64,000 nucleotides of DNA, taken from positions 18,972 through 82,971 of the forward strand of contig JAGBKB010000063.1 in assembly GCA_017934175.1 (NCBI GenBank), written 5' to 3'. The position numbers and the translations under genes were made by a program. The notes beneath the pieces are model-generated. The model did no database searches. It was given only the letters and a program-made list of their open reading frames with translations, and had not been told where the DNA came from. Below are positions 12,501-21,826 of this stretch, in pieces. Origin of the DNA: Lachnospiraceae bacterium (GTDB taxonomy: Bacteria; Bacillota; Clostridia; Lachnospirales; Lachnospiraceae). Every line of letters begins with the position of its first letter. Position 1 is the stretch's first letter.

Positions 12501-15500
12501 AGTTTATTTGATAAAACTGAAGAAGGTTATAATGCATTTTTAACAAATGCCGATAATGAATATTTTGATTCTGTTATAGAAATTGCACGAAGTGCAGGTA
12601 TGATTTCTTACGAAGAATTTAGTAAACTTGATATAATTTCTCAACAAACTCGTAGAGCAAGAAATAACATTATTGTAGATTCTATGCTTGAAATTATGTC
12701 TGACCCTACTTCTCGTGAAGAAAATTATTCTCGTTCTAATTTTGATGATTTAAGTGAAGCTAAAGATGAATTAAATGAAATTGCTGGAACTGGATTTAGT
12801 TCTGCATCTACATACAATCCTTTTGACCAATTAAGATTTATGCAAAATGCTATTGATGGTCGTAAACTTAAAGCATTTAGTGTAAATAGAGATACATTTA
12901 ATTCTGTTAATAATAAAACTCATACTAAACTTAATGGTAATCATGCAATTAAAATTGCTTATGATTTATCAAAATATAATGAAGATTTAATTAAAAGTGC
13001 TTTTGAAGAAGTTGAAATAGATAAAGAAAAAAATATAGCAATAGTTACACATAGAGATTTAGGTTGGTCCAAAAATAATAGAAATGTAGTTGGTAAACTT
13101 TTAACTTCATATTCTTCTCAGACTACTGCTCATATTCTTGATGCTATTAAAGAAGGTGCTATATTTAATGAAACAGATTATACTTTTGGTACATTTAAAA
13201 CTCTTCTTGATGTAGGCACAGATTATGATACAGCTATTGCATTTTTGATGCAACCTGCAATTACAGCATTAAATGAATATCATAATTCTGCAACTTCTAT
13301 ATTTAATAAAAATTATGATAATCCTGTTTATTATTATATTAAAGAACTTGCTGAAAAACTTAATGTTTCTGGAATAAATGAAAACTCTACATATCAAGAT
13401 ATAATTGAAGCTTTTAGTAAAGATAAAAAAATACAAGATAAATTTAAAGAAATTTGGAATACTGAAATAACAGAAGATTTATTTGATACTGAAGTTATTA
13501 TAGATTATAATGGCTTAGTTAATCGTCTTAAAGATAAAACTAATAATTTTGATAATTATATTTTTGATTTAGGTATAGCATTGGCTTTTAATAAATATAA
13601 TCGTACTACAAAGAATATTGAAACTTTATCTCGTTGTGCTAATCCTGATAGTTTTGGTACAAAGCAAACTATTAGAGATACTCGATTAGTAGTAGATAAT
13701 GTAATTCAACATTATAGTTATTCTGATTATGTTGGTAAAACTTTGGTTGTTGGTAAACATGATTCTGAATATAATTTCTTAAAAAAATATAAAAAATCTG
13801 AAGAAACTGAAGAAAATGAAGAAAAAACAGAATTTGTTGAAGAAAAAAATAATAATGAAAATAAATCTTTTGTAGAATATACTACTTTTTTACAGAAATT
13901 ATATCCTGGTTTTGGTGATGTTATTATTAGTGAAAATAATGTTGAAGGAAAGGCTGAATATAGAAAAATTGTTGATATTAAAAAATCTTCTTATCCTTAT
14001 CTTGCTTCTATATTTCAATATTGCACAAATAAGTCTATTGAAGTAAATAAGCAAATGTTTGATTTTGAATCAGATGAAATGAATGCTGTTATTTCTTATA
14101 TAGAATCAAGATTTGGTAGAAACTTTAAAAAAGAAGAATTTGTTGCTTTCAAAAAGTATATGCTTTCTTCTATATATACTAATCTTGAATATATACATGA
14201 TAGACTTACTATCAATGATCATGGTCAAATAATTATTGATAATAGTTTATTTGCTGATTCTGAAGATTTCTGGGATACAGAAATTAATAGAATATATGGC
14301 TATGTAGAAGAAATATCTAATTTTGATGTTAATGATATAAGTAATCCTACTTCTGAAGAATTAGATGACTATTTAAAACTTACTCCTTTACAAAAAGTAA
14401 TGTTTATTAAAAAACATTATGTTTTAGGTGATAATATATTTAATTATATTGATTGTACCAAATTTAATAAACAAGAACTTGAAAGTAAACAATATAGTAA
14501 GAATAGATTAACTATAAACACTGATGGTGTTGATGTTGAACAATTATTATTATTCTTTGATGAAGCTTTCTTTAATGAAGATGTTTTTATTAAACTTGCT
14601 GCTTTAGATTTAATCAAATATGCTTTTGTTGTAGAAGGATTTAGTTTTAGAAGAAATTCTATTAGCAGAATTATAACAAATAATGCTTTACTTGCTGATG
14701 TTCAGCATGGAGGATTTAATTTGGTCAATTCCTTTAAAGGGGAAATAAAAGAAGTAACACAACCTAATAAACTTAATGATTATCTTACTGATAAATTTTT
14801 AAGAAACTTTGTTAGAAGTCATTCTGATTTAATTACTACTATTAATCTTGAAAAATCCAATAAAACTACTGATAATAACGATAATAAAACTACTGATAAT
14901 AATGATAATAAAATAAGTGATAATAAATTATTTTTAAGTACAATACGAAGAGATTTGGGTGGTATTATTTTTATACCTGTTCAAAAAAGTTATAATAAAT
15001 TATTAGAGAAACTTAACTTAGATGCCGAATCTGATTCTAAATATATTCAAATAAGTTATTTTCCTAATGAAAAGAAAAATACTAAGAAAAAAGTTCTTTA
15101 TGAAATTCATAGAATAAACAATGATGATGCTAATACTATTGCGTTAATACCTTTAAACTATTTAGATTTTAATGAAAATTATGAAACTTCTTTAAATAAT
15201 GATAATCATGAATTTTATAGCTATGGTTTTTATAGAGATTTAATAAATGAAATGCTTAATCAACCCAAAACTTATAATTTGTCTGTTGAAAAAGCTAAAA
15301 TTCCAAGATATAAATATAATGTAAATATAGATTCTTCTGTAGATGTTAATACTATTTTAAATATTGCTACTACAAGTACAGGAGTAAGTCAAGCTCAAGC
15401 GGAAAAAATAATAAAAGATATTGCTAAATGGTATAAATCTTATGGTGGAACTAATAATTATGGTATACTTAGTCATGATAGTCAAACATTAAAGAAATTA

Positions 15501-18500
15501 TTTAAAAATAATAATAGTATTATTACTCAAAATATAGATGTTGGTGATGGTATTATTATTAGTTTTGATATTAAGCAACTTCCAAAAACAGATAGTATCT
15601 TTAAAATTCATAGATATTTTATGGAGAATGGTTATTTTAAAGATAGTACTCCTAAATGGATGATTGATTATCATAATAGTATTGCTTGGAATGATGCTAC
15701 TGGTAAAAATCCTCGTCTTTATAGAATAACTATACATAAGGATGATGATTTTGCTAATAAAAAAGCACAAGAACAAAATGCTATTGAAACTGAAAAGAAA
15801 CAATATCATGCTTCTCGTATTAGATATGGTGAAGATTTTAATAATATTGATTTTGAAGGTTTTTCTAATTTTGATACTATAGCTAATTTAATAGTAAGGG
15901 ATATAGAATATAAAGCTCATAAAGGTGATGAACTTGCAGATAATATTTATGAAGAATTTACTACAAGAGGTATTACTACATCTTCATTAAAAGATATATC
16001 TAAGAGGTCTAATGATATTTATTATATTGCTGCAAGTTATTATACTGCTGTTGGAAATCAATTAATTCAAGATTTAAAGAATTTTGAAATTAATGGTATT
16101 GATTATTCTATAAATCCTAATGAAAAAGTTGATGGTAAATCTTTATACGATGCTTTAAGAGAACATCCTGAAAGAAGAGAAGCTTTCTTTAATTTATTAC
16201 TTAAAGCTAAAACTTTTGGTGATGGAATTCATGAAATTTTGGAACTTCCTATTACAGGAGAAGACCTTGTTCTTAATAATGCTATAAATAAAATACAAAA
16301 AATAATAAATAATGTTCGTAACGATAATAATTTAAAAATAGCTTTTGATGCTATGTTTAATTATTATCTTGCTAAGGAATATTCTGAAAATCCTAATGTA
16401 AGACGAGGTATAATTAAACTTACTGATGTATTCGGAGATATTGATTGGTGGGATACTCAATTTTCTGATGTTGCAGAATTAAATCATAAACAAATTCAAG
16501 TTATTGTAAAAATGGCTAATGATATAGTTGCAAAAGCTCATTTTGAAGGACTTGACAGAGTTGAAGAATTTAATAAAAAGTATGAAAGAATTCTTTCTGA
16601 AAATACTGGTAGTTTCAATATTGATAATATTGTGGATAAAAAAGAGGTTCGTTTTATTAATCCTGTAACTAAGAAATTTTATGAAGATAGAAAAGCAGTA
16701 TATAATAAATTTAGAGATGTCGCCAATAAATATGGTTTTCATAGTAAAGAATATTTTTTAGCTGAACTTGAAACAGATAAATGGTTACTTGAACATACTG
16801 AACAACCAATTAATCGTGAATATTATGAAAGAGATATTAAATTAAGAGAAGAATTATTTGAAAAAGCTCTTGACTATTATGTTGAATATAGACAACTTCT
16901 TGATAAAATTTATTCTAATTATATTCCTTATAATCAATTAACTGAAGCTCAAAAAGAAGAAAGACAAAGATATTGGAATAGAATAAATGAACTTCGTGGT
17001 AAAACTATTGATAATGAATGGGATATATTTGATGACTATGGTGAAGTCAAAGATGAAATTCATAAACAAAATGCTTTAGATATTTATATTACTCGTAAAG
17101 CTAATCTTAATGGTGAATTCTTTGACCAAAAAGAAACTAAAGAATTTAGAGAAGTACTTGAATACAATCTTGGTATTATTGATAGATATGATGCTAAACA
17201 CGAACTTCAAACATTAGAAGAAAAACTTGAAAATGAAGAATATCGTGATGCTTATGAATGGGTTAGAGCAAATGCTCGTAGGGTGTTAAAACCTGAAATT
17301 AGACACAAACTTATTCAAGCATATAAAACATTAGGTAATAATGATGTTGCTAAAAAAGTATTTAAAAAAGCTTTAGATGCTGTTCCTGAATCTGAAAGAT
17401 ATGATGTTTATGGTGATATTATTGGTACTAAATATACATTAAAACAACAAAAGGCTATTAAAGATTTGATTGAACAGAAATATCATCCTTATGGTGAACT
17501 CAATGATGATGGTTCTATTTCAGAAAATGTTATGAACAATCTTGAAGATAGTAAAGAATCTGATAACGGATTGTTAAAAGAATGGCCTGAAACTGCTGAT
17601 GATGAACCTGATTTCAGAGATTATGTATTTACTGATGAATTTTATAAAACACAAGTACAATCTCCTGAAGAACAAGATAATGCTATTCGTAATAGAAAAA
17701 GAGAAATTTATACAAAAATTAATAAGATTATTGAAAAAGGTTTTGATGAAAAAGGTAGATTTTCTGTTAAAAGATTATATGAAGCATATACTAATGAACA
17801 AGGTATTTTTGATTCTGAACCTATAAAAGAACTTGGAAATTTATATCAAGAACTTCGTGTTATAAATAAATCAAATTATGATAACCATGATGATAGTTCT
17901 AAAAAATCTTCTGTTAAAATTCGTAGAAATGTTGTTGCTACAAGTCGTAATGAATTAGAACTTCAAGAAATACCTGCTACTTATAGAGCATTATTTGAAA
18001 AAATTATATTTGATAGAAAAGTTAATGGTGATTATTCTAAAAAAGGTAAAAAGCGTTTAGGTAATAGATTTTTATTTGGTTTTTATGCTCCTTATAAAAT
18101 TGAAGGTAAATATCCTGATAAATTTGTTAATAAAGCAAAAACTGAAGCTCGTAAATTCTTAAGGGAACAAGTAAAAACTGTTCTTACTCCTTATTGGTAT
18201 GAAGCTCATAGAGCTGCTATTGCTCAAGGAATTGAAGATAAATGGATAGCTGCTAACAGAGTTTATAATCCTTATAAACGAGAATATGAATGGATACCTA
18301 TTTGGACAAGAACTGAAGTTTCTCCTATTGGTGAAGAAAGTGTTTATGAATTTGAATCTATTGGCGGATATAATAGAAGAGAAATAAAAGAAGAAAAACT
18401 TAATCCCCTTTATAAGAAAGGTTCATCTAATTATCGTACTGATGATAATACTTATAAAAATGAAGCATATTCTAATCTTACTGAAAAAGAAATTAAAATG

Positions 18501-20891
18501 CTTAAATTCTTACAAGATACTGTTAATTTTTATGCTACTAATTATAAATCAAAACAATTTGTTAATCAAGGATTTTTACCTCGTATGAGAACTATTCCTG
18601 TTGATGCTAAATGGTATGTAAAACAAGGACTTAATGCTTTAGGATTAACTACAAGAAATTATAATGATAGAGAATGGCACGATATAATTGATTTTAGTCA
18701 TGATTTTGATGCAAACTTTGATATGTTCCAATTAATTAAAGGTGTTGGTACTCGTAAACATAAAGAAATTCCTAAAATGCTTTATGAAGAAGATGAAGCC
18801 AAATATAAACAATTAGTTGAGGATATTCGTAAAGAAAACGAAGAAATTGATAAAGAAAATCTTCGTATAGATAATGAACTTGCTAATAGAAATTATAAAG
18901 AAGTATTCAATCAAATGATTTATAATGGTACTGAATATCTTGCAAGAGAAAAAACTAAAGACTTAATTTATATAATGATTGAAGATTTAAAATCAAGAAA
19001 TGCTAATAAAGTTAATAATTTTGGTGCACTATCTCGTAATAGAAGAATTAGTAGAAGTGATTTTGATGTTTATAATGAAACTAATCAAGACAATGCTTAT
19101 CTTGTATTTATTAATTGGGCAAGAAGATTTCTGTTTAAAGAATATAAAAATCTATCCCCTTTAAATAAATATAGTGATTTACTTCAAAATATTACTTCTG
19201 CTAAATTTATGATATTTAATTTGCTTGGTGGTATAGCCAATGTTAATACTGGTATTGTAAACATACTTGGTGAAGGATTTGCTAATGAATTCTTTTCTGT
19301 TAAAGAATGGAATAAAGCTTCTCAAATTTATCTTAGTAAATCTCCTAAAATGATTGCTGATTTTTTTGGTACTGAATCTAATGATTTTTATGTAGCATTA
19401 ACTAAATATTTTGATATTGTTGATTATGACCAGGTATTAGAACTTGCTAAAGATTCTGATATTGTTGAAAGAAACAAGAAATTAAATAAATTTCTTTATT
19501 CTTTCCAATCTGGTGGTGAGCATTATATGCAAAATAGTGTTTTATTTGCTATGCTTGAATCTCATAGATTATATAAAGATTCTAATGGTAATATACAAAT
19601 GGTAACTTTTGACCAATATAATGCTGATGTTGATATAAAATCTTATGAACAAGTTCTTAGAGAAAATGATGTTGAATTACTTGATAATTTCAAATTTAAT
19701 CTTAGAAGATTAGATAAAAATACTCAAAGACAATATGATAGATTTAAACGAGACCCTATTGCTGACCATATTCGTAGTATTCAAGATAGTACTCTCAGAA
19801 ATAAGATATTAAAAGAATATAATGAAACTCGTAAAACAAATACTGAAATTGCTAAACAAGAGTTTAATAAAATGCCTACTGTTATGAGTCAATTAGAACT
19901 CAAAAATGGTAGAATTAGAATTAAACCTATTATTGTTGATAATGTAGAAAAACCTAATGATTTGCTTACTGATAAACAACTTGGAGAACTTAAATGGAAA
20001 GTTCAACAAGTTAATGATAAGATACATGGTGTTTATAATAAAATGGGTGGTGCCCGTATAGAACAATATTGGTTTGGTAATCTTGTTATGCAATATCATA
20101 AACATCTTTATCCTGGAATAATGAAACGATTCCGTGTTAATGGTATGTTTAATGAAACAAGAGGTACTATTGATTATGGTTCTTATATTTCTGCATTTAA
20201 ACTTGCTGCTAATATTGCAAAAGATGTATTCAATCCTGCAAGTCAAGCAAGTTATGCTGAAACAACTGAAGAAGATGCTATTAAATCATTTGGTACTTTT
20301 ATGACAAGAGTATTTGATATAGCAAATATTGTTTCCTTTGAATGGAATGTTCTTCCTACTTGGGAAAAAAATAATATTATGCGTTGTCTTGGTGATTTAT
20401 GTGGTATTGGTGCAGCATTCCTTACTGCTTTTGCTATTTATCTTATGACTGATGATGATGACCTTAAAGATAATAATTTCATTGGTTCTTGTTTATATAT
20501 TGCTGACAGACTTTTAACTGAAAGTAAAATGTATACAATTACAGGTCTTTATTCTGAAGGTGCTACTCTTTGGTCAAGTCCAATAGCCGGTATTTCTACT
20601 ATTAAAGACTTATTTAAAACTGTTGACCTTGGAACTAAATATCTTATAGACCCTTCATTTGAAGTTATTTATCCTAATGGTCTTTATAAAGGTAGAAATA
20701 AATTTGGTGTTGTTATTCAAAGAAATATTCCTGGTTGGCGTATAGTTAAACGAATTGAAAATATTGCTAAAAATAATAATTATTATCGTTTAAATGAATC
20801 TACTGTAAGTACTCGTCTTGCAAAATCTATTGCTGAAACTATTAATCCAGACGATGAAACCCCTTATAACGATGATTATAATGATATGTAA
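6597..20891 (+). CDS. Giant crAss-like virion RNA polymerase polyprotein (4,764 aa)
   Basis: Contains the catalytic motif DFDID at residues 1799-1803 in the context TGADFDIDTIYG. It is preceded by a segment resembling the beta-prime double-psi beta-barrel approach (GYRIPTEGKQSV, then LRIKGFLPRIYG). This is the signature of the single-chain crAss-like RNA polymerase characterised in phage phi14:2, which is related to cellular and RNAi polymerases. The three aspartates should bind catalytic magnesium. The ORF is far longer than the polymerase part: about 2,900 residues follow the motif, with a low-complexity KTTDNNDN repeat near residue 2756, long charged helical regions, and a hydrophobic segment near the C-terminus (CGIGAAFLTAFAIYLMT). 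It probably fuses the polymerase to other ejected proteins. Start ATG at 6597 lies after the 6491-6526 hairpin. Confidence 0.9.
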   Translation: MSCYAEGFTLVEDAKGKVTNQLQKLTPIVSIKQMIASRINDGSFEIWAKDTYPKDFNDGKSLFDKSEGTIGKYLRHYLRSHFASVQNSTKVNQNEDRQLFTSITAKKTATIYGAYLIGKEFYRIKNLDKSERPSSKDLGKTVRENVTAQIVKEFDNRGKSYFESNPNHSSANEYFNLEKNIDDLNNSIDELEVKIEEAASEQNKEEFDKLNIKYDELISILHKNYSDKRQLVYKALFGSNNIALMNYATLFNIVTSNTENIVDRFGNTITAADEYFKNVYAHKSLLNIKHIFEEQTEEEKQSDDSDELENFEDITEEDIDMMATNWDNYVYSNYIKHFEGGVRLYLSNILKSDIPYKDYEAGKGYNTENELGVALPMSDKFVVTQITNGASFYSINDFIESVKKLANTVPALYGLSQLVKDMENDEQFARKIFTNFARPVIAKTLIDVNRASDPTISQSNLTANPISKMYFDLLNVAKLTYKDVYDEKDITALNNISKENPINQKELLITVLRKYFPNLDLTTLENILYNNDKNQQDLFIYNAAKGLSFFINSIKPVITAENKANKEFGVLMADYNKKLEAYNDINNPNRGEKPIRPEYDSSYINYKSLEQPLIQLSKLLTPYFVVNTELNHLNAKGTVSSDIINESYLTNFIKQLNYTVNEPGGELKGVELLKKFLTQSNSFYYNNLLFGITDSKGNILREGLFIRTNGKISVNPKAKDLLKAALFDGVRDRNSLSGVDYRNMTQRDYFLSMIIAYNTPINIDNSIEDNNLRNRIANIMLRIPSDASNNFMVTMERYDYSGMNGLYSYDGSILSNEISNILQNLGQYNGVYVGEDTDSLTGFKRKINIYDNLTEEYFVSTNDVRDNNKASEDLITSILYKGGIQGDFDVIGYTKKFDGDNVIIPIIYKKSGTDIKFVIYLKGKYDKKNQTVNNAKIDKISSLAKHSQKYTEFDEFGKVTSNTRYEFNNIEDTINLFLNDNADRLTELLIKDNKLKKNLNRDSAIFLGFKNQVIGEINDIVRALDTLFKFDKATKQYRIINSTDGLFEWKHYTDNSVIDENGHLTGKVFTPIKLFTINGVNYSVDISELLNLYGKNGLIKKDDKGYYLNIPNNSFIQSIFNKTLQLNLEKNNTIVGINNKIDDIVEKWINAYDNYIKTQLLSFNSVLNNINDISYNKVVEAIYNITLAYMDFDAIFEGDSKYYKDAQTFLKRAKEVQMAGSSFSAYDFGHEIGGAIKTLKDNNNNDILVTLANAAGERTPITVNEKQLTLDTGFRAVTIRNTKRGFERATELYDEVYKENYKKFIAQGLDDKTAKSIAKETAEAIAKGYGDFIVDGQQIKGQSTKINDAQSYITIYELARRRYANGTIDEYRDLIEKLIRPEDEFDINDIDLEQLSRFIQVEKNVYYDIQFDPVTKEYYPRQIKNAEFVLIPNLLPKDSDLRVLADLMIKNNIHQVNTVETSKAANKNVLEFWDSKNEKIILKEQFEENIKDDSNVETYYYKNLHKQQDIVDHMVDKQNKAGIQILKKLQDNESTASEKVQKAVKNMQDALAANIEHDFRTLIFQFGWTVDKETGRLCNIGDDDPTTKFNLNFTDFYARAREEAQRLDMDSNFLEYLELDFTGNPIMPADMGPVSQKLENIAQAIFNSKIARQTLPGWHAVQVTTVGYDNTLEYHPEVYVEIANPRKEITAKEYEALKEEDKNKYQKVAYVDALIPIWNSELEELVDSLTEKYNGDRKKAEQEVIDKLNKANLDKQIGYRIPTEGKQSVTILRIKGFLPRIYGSTIIVANEWITQTGADFDIDTIYGIYHELRVVGENIFKITSNTNTDEYNTKKRYVAYINEMLRNVNDATKDYIQTAKNARNIAYEAIEDAREHKKAFDELNKQRKAIFAELEPSDRKFINKSIKKFINNKKISDINKDKRIIDRLNTLKSNDYKDNTKILDIINKLIDIYNQRIELNQEYRDDNLSLFDKTEEGYNAFLTNADNEYFDSVIEIARSAGMISYEEFSKLDIISQQTRRARNNIIVDSMLEIMSDPTSREENYSRSNFDDLSEAKDELNEIAGTGFSSASTYNPFDQLRFMQNAIDGRKLKAFSVNRDTFNSVNNKTHTKLNGNHAIKIAYDLSKYNEDLIKSAFEEVEIDKEKNIAIVTHRDLGWSKNNRNVVGKLLTSYSSQTTAHILDAIKEGAIFNETDYTFGTFKTLLDVGTDYDTAIAFLMQPAITALNEYHNSATSIFNKNYDNPVYYYIKELAEKLNVSGINENSTYQDIIEAFSKDKKIQDKFKEIWNTEITEDLFDTEVIIDYNGLVNRLKDKTNNFDNYIFDLGIALAFNKYNRTTKNIETLSRCANPDSFGTKQTIRDTRLVVDNVIQHYSYSDYVGKTLVVGKHDSEYNFLKKYKKSEETEENEEKTEFVEEKNNNENKSFVEYTTFLQKLYPGFGDVIISENNVEGKAEYRKIVDIKKSSYPYLASIFQYCTNKSIEVNKQMFDFESDEMNAVISYIESRFGRNFKKEEFVAFKKYMLSSIYTNLEYIHDRLTINDHGQIIIDNSLFADSEDFWDTEINRIYGYVEEISNFDVNDISNPTSEELDDYLKLTPLQKVMFIKKHYVLGDNIFNYIDCTKFNKQELESKQYSKNRLTINTDGVDVEQLLLFFDEAFFNEDVFIKLAALDLIKYAFVVEGFSFRRNSISRIITNNALLADVQHGGFNLVNSFKGEIKEVTQPNKLNDYLTDKFLRNFVRSHSDLITTINLEKSNKTTDNNDNKTTDNNDNKISDNKLFLSTIRRDLGGIIFIPVQKSYNKLLEKLNLDAESDSKYIQISYFPNEKKNTKKKVLYEIHRINNDDANTIALIPLNYLDFNENYETSLNNDNHEFYSYGFYRDLINEMLNQPKTYNLSVEKAKIPRYKYNVNIDSSVDVNTILNIATTSTGVSQAQAEKIIKDIAKWYKSYGGTNNYGILSHDSQTLKKLFKNNNSIITQNIDVGDGIIISFDIKQLPKTDSIFKIHRYFMENGYFKDSTPKWMIDYHNSIAWNDATGKNPRLYRITIHKDDDFANKKAQEQNAIETEKKQYHASRIRYGEDFNNIDFEGFSNFDTIANLIVRDIEYKAHKGDELADNIYEEFTTRGITTSSLKDISKRSNDIYYIAASYYTAVGNQLIQDLKNFEINGIDYSINPNEKVDGKSLYDALREHPERREAFFNLLLKAKTFGDGIHEILELPITGEDLVLNNAINKIQKIINNVRNDNNLKIAFDAMFNYYLAKEYSENPNVRRGIIKLTDVFGDIDWWDTQFSDVAELNHKQIQVIVKMANDIVAKAHFEGLDRVEEFNKKYERILSENTGSFNIDNIVDKKEVRFINPVTKKFYEDRKAVYNKFRDVANKYGFHSKEYFLAELETDKWLLEHTEQPINREYYERDIKLREELFEKALDYYVEYRQLLDKIYSNYIPYNQLTEAQKEERQRYWNRINELRGKTIDNEWDIFDDYGEVKDEIHKQNALDIYITRKANLNGEFFDQKETKEFREVLEYNLGIIDRYDAKHELQTLEEKLENEEYRDAYEWVRANARRVLKPEIRHKLIQAYKTLGNNDVAKKVFKKALDAVPESERYDVYGDIIGTKYTLKQQKAIKDLIEQKYHPYGELNDDGSISENVMNNLEDSKESDNGLLKEWPETADDEPDFRDYVFTDEFYKTQVQSPEEQDNAIRNRKREIYTKINKIIEKGFDEKGRFSVKRLYEAYTNEQGIFDSEPIKELGNLYQELRVINKSNYDNHDDSSKKSSVKIRRNVVATSRNELELQEIPATYRALFEKIIFDRKVNGDYSKKGKKRLGNRFLFGFYAPYKIEGKYPDKFVNKAKTEARKFLREQVKTVLTPYWYEAHRAAIAQGIEDKWIAANRVYNPYKREYEWIPIWTRTEVSPIGEESVYEFESIGGYNRREIKEEKLNPLYKKGSSNYRTDDNTYKNEAYSNLTEKEIKMLKFLQDTVNFYATNYKSKQFVNQGFLPRMRTIPVDAKWYVKQGLNALGLTTRNYNDREWHDIIDFSHDFDANFDMFQLIKGVGTRKHKEIPKMLYEEDEAKYKQLVEDIRKENEEIDKENLRIDNELANRNYKEVFNQMIYNGTEYLAREKTKDLIYIMIEDLKSRNANKVNNFGALSRNRRISRSDFDVYNETNQDNAYLVFINWARRFLFKEYKNLSPLNKYSDLLQNITSAKFMIFNLLGGIANVNTGIVNILGEGFANEFFSVKEWNKASQIYLSKSPKMIADFFGTESNDFYVALTKYFDIVDYDQVLELAKDSDIVERNKKLNKFLYSFQSGGEHYMQNSVLFAMLESHRLYKDSNGNIQMVTFDQYNADVDIKSYEQVLRENDVELLDNFKFNLRRLDKNTQRQYDRFKRDPIADHIRSIQDSTLRNKILKEYNETRKTNTEIAKQEFNKMPTVMSQLELKNGRIRIKPIIVDNVEKPNDLLTDKQLGELKWKVQQVNDKIHGVYNKMGGARIEQYWFGNLVMQYHKHLYPGIMKRFRVNGMFNETRGTIDYGSYISAFKLAANIAKDVFNPASQASYAETTEEDAIKSFGTFMTRVFDIANIVSFEWNVLPTWEKNNIMRCLGDLCGIGAAFLTAFAIYLMTDDDDLKDNNFIGSCLYIADRLLTESKMYTITGLYSEGATLWSSPIAGISTIKDLFKTVDLGTKYLIDPSFEVIYPNGLYKGRNKFGVVIQRNIPGWRIVKRIENIAKNNNYYRLNESTVSTRLAKSIAETINPDDETPYNDDYNDM

Positions 20892-20898
20892 TAAAATT

Positions 20899-21318
20899 AT
20901 GAAAAAAGTATTACTCTACATTTGGCAATTGCCACAAAACTTATTAGGACTAATCTTATTATTGTTCTATCGTAAAGAACAAAAGTTTAATTACAAAGAT
21001 GGTGTTAATTTTTATGAAACTCCTGAAATGCCCACAGGTATATCTTTAGGACAATATGTAATTGTTCGAAATAGATATTATATTGATAATTTAAAACATG
21101 AATATGGTCATACTAAACAAAGTAAATATCTTGGTTGGTTTTATTTAATTATCATTGGTTTACCTTCACTTATTGGTAATCTCATTGATAGAATAGTTCT
21201 CACCAATATTCTTCATTGGCCTTATAATAAATCTTCTAAATGGTATTATAATCTTCCATGGGAAAAATGGGCCGATAAACTTGGTAATGTAACTCGTAAA
21301 TTTAATGTTAATCTTTAA
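20899..21318 (+). CDS. Small membrane protein with HEYGH metallopeptidase-like motif
   Basis: 139 aa from ATG 20899, 8 bp after the polymerase stop; a longer frame from 20818 would overlap the polymerase gene and needs a TTG start. Hydrophobic segments at about 10-24 and 79-98 flank HEYGH (residues 67-71). A later WEKWAD segment could supply a third zinc ligand (E122). Similar proteins are common in Bacteroides phages. Function is unknown; a membrane-linked zinc peptidase is inference from the motif. Confidence 0.65.
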   Translation: MKKVLLYIWQLPQNLLGLILLLFYRKEQKFNYKDGVNFYETPEMPTGISLGQYVIVRNRYYIDNLKHEYGHTKQSKYLGWFYLIIIGLPSLIGNLIDRIVLTNILHWPYNKSSKWYYNLPWEKWADKLGNVTRKFNVNL

Positions 21319-21354
21319 GGTAAAATAAATGATATTGGGGTAGTTCCTAATAAT

Positions 21355-21401
21355 AAAAAAGCCGGAGAAAAGGACTAACAATCCAATTCTCCGGCTTTAT
21401 T
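21355..21401. terminator. Bidirectional terminator between convergent arms
   Basis: Perfect 9-bp stem (21361-21369 with 21387-21395) flanked by an A-run on the left and a T-run on the right, so it works as an intrinsic terminator in both directions. It separates the plus-strand polymerase operon (ends 21318) from the minus-strand arm (ends 21570). Confidence 0.85.
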
Positions 21402-21569
21402 TTTGTATCTTAAAATGCCCACAATAGTGGCTAAATTAAACTATATTCAATTATTTATCTATTTATGAGTAGTCCTTCATTATTTAGCTGAAAGTGTCTG
21501 AAATCGCTTGTATTGCGTTCAAAAATTTAAGAATTTATATTTTTTACTTACACTTACATTATTAAATTC
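21402..21569. other. Non-coding gap with copy 1 of a post-terminator module
   Basis: No gene is seen. Reading plus, the segment resembles those following terminators at 43.2 kb (minus) and, less closely, 27.8 kb (minus) and 63.6 kb (plus). Shared blocks include GCCCACAAT, AGTCCTTCAT, GTGTCTGAAAT and AAAAATTTAA in the same order. Function unknown. Confidence 0.5.
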
Positions 21570-21821
21570 TTAAATAAGAACACAACTGCTTCTTTCAGGA
21601 GCTTTATTAAATAATTTAGTAATAAAAGTAGTAATCCTTAATTTATAAATAGTAATATGAGCAATACTTCTTAATGTTTTACTATCTGTATTTAAATATG
21701 TAGAAACAAGAGAAATAACTTGTCTTTCAGAAAACGCCCATACATTAAATTCATAAAATTTAGTAGCATTTGCATAATAATCTACTAATATTTTATATTT
21801 ATTAATAGGATATTTATTCAT
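21570..21821 (-). CDS. Hypothetical protein (83 aa)
   Basis: Last gene of the minus-strand arm, 5 bp after the dUTPase gene and so probably co-transcribed with it. The product is a small mixed alpha/beta-like protein ending in a basic, cysteine-containing tail; no domain is recognised. The bidirectional terminator follows it. Confidence 0.6.
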   Translation of the reverse strand: MNKYPINKYKILVDYYANATKFYEFNVWAFSERQVISLVSTYLNTDSKTLRSIAHITIYKLRITTFITKLFNKAPERSSCVLI

Positions 21822-21826
21822 AAATA

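Noticed and set aside
10404..16742. Several minus-strand ORFs of 60-100 codons inside the polymerase gene
   Set aside because: They are shadows of the AT-rich plus-strand gene: Ile/Phe/Ser-rich, no start context, fully inside a long coding frame.
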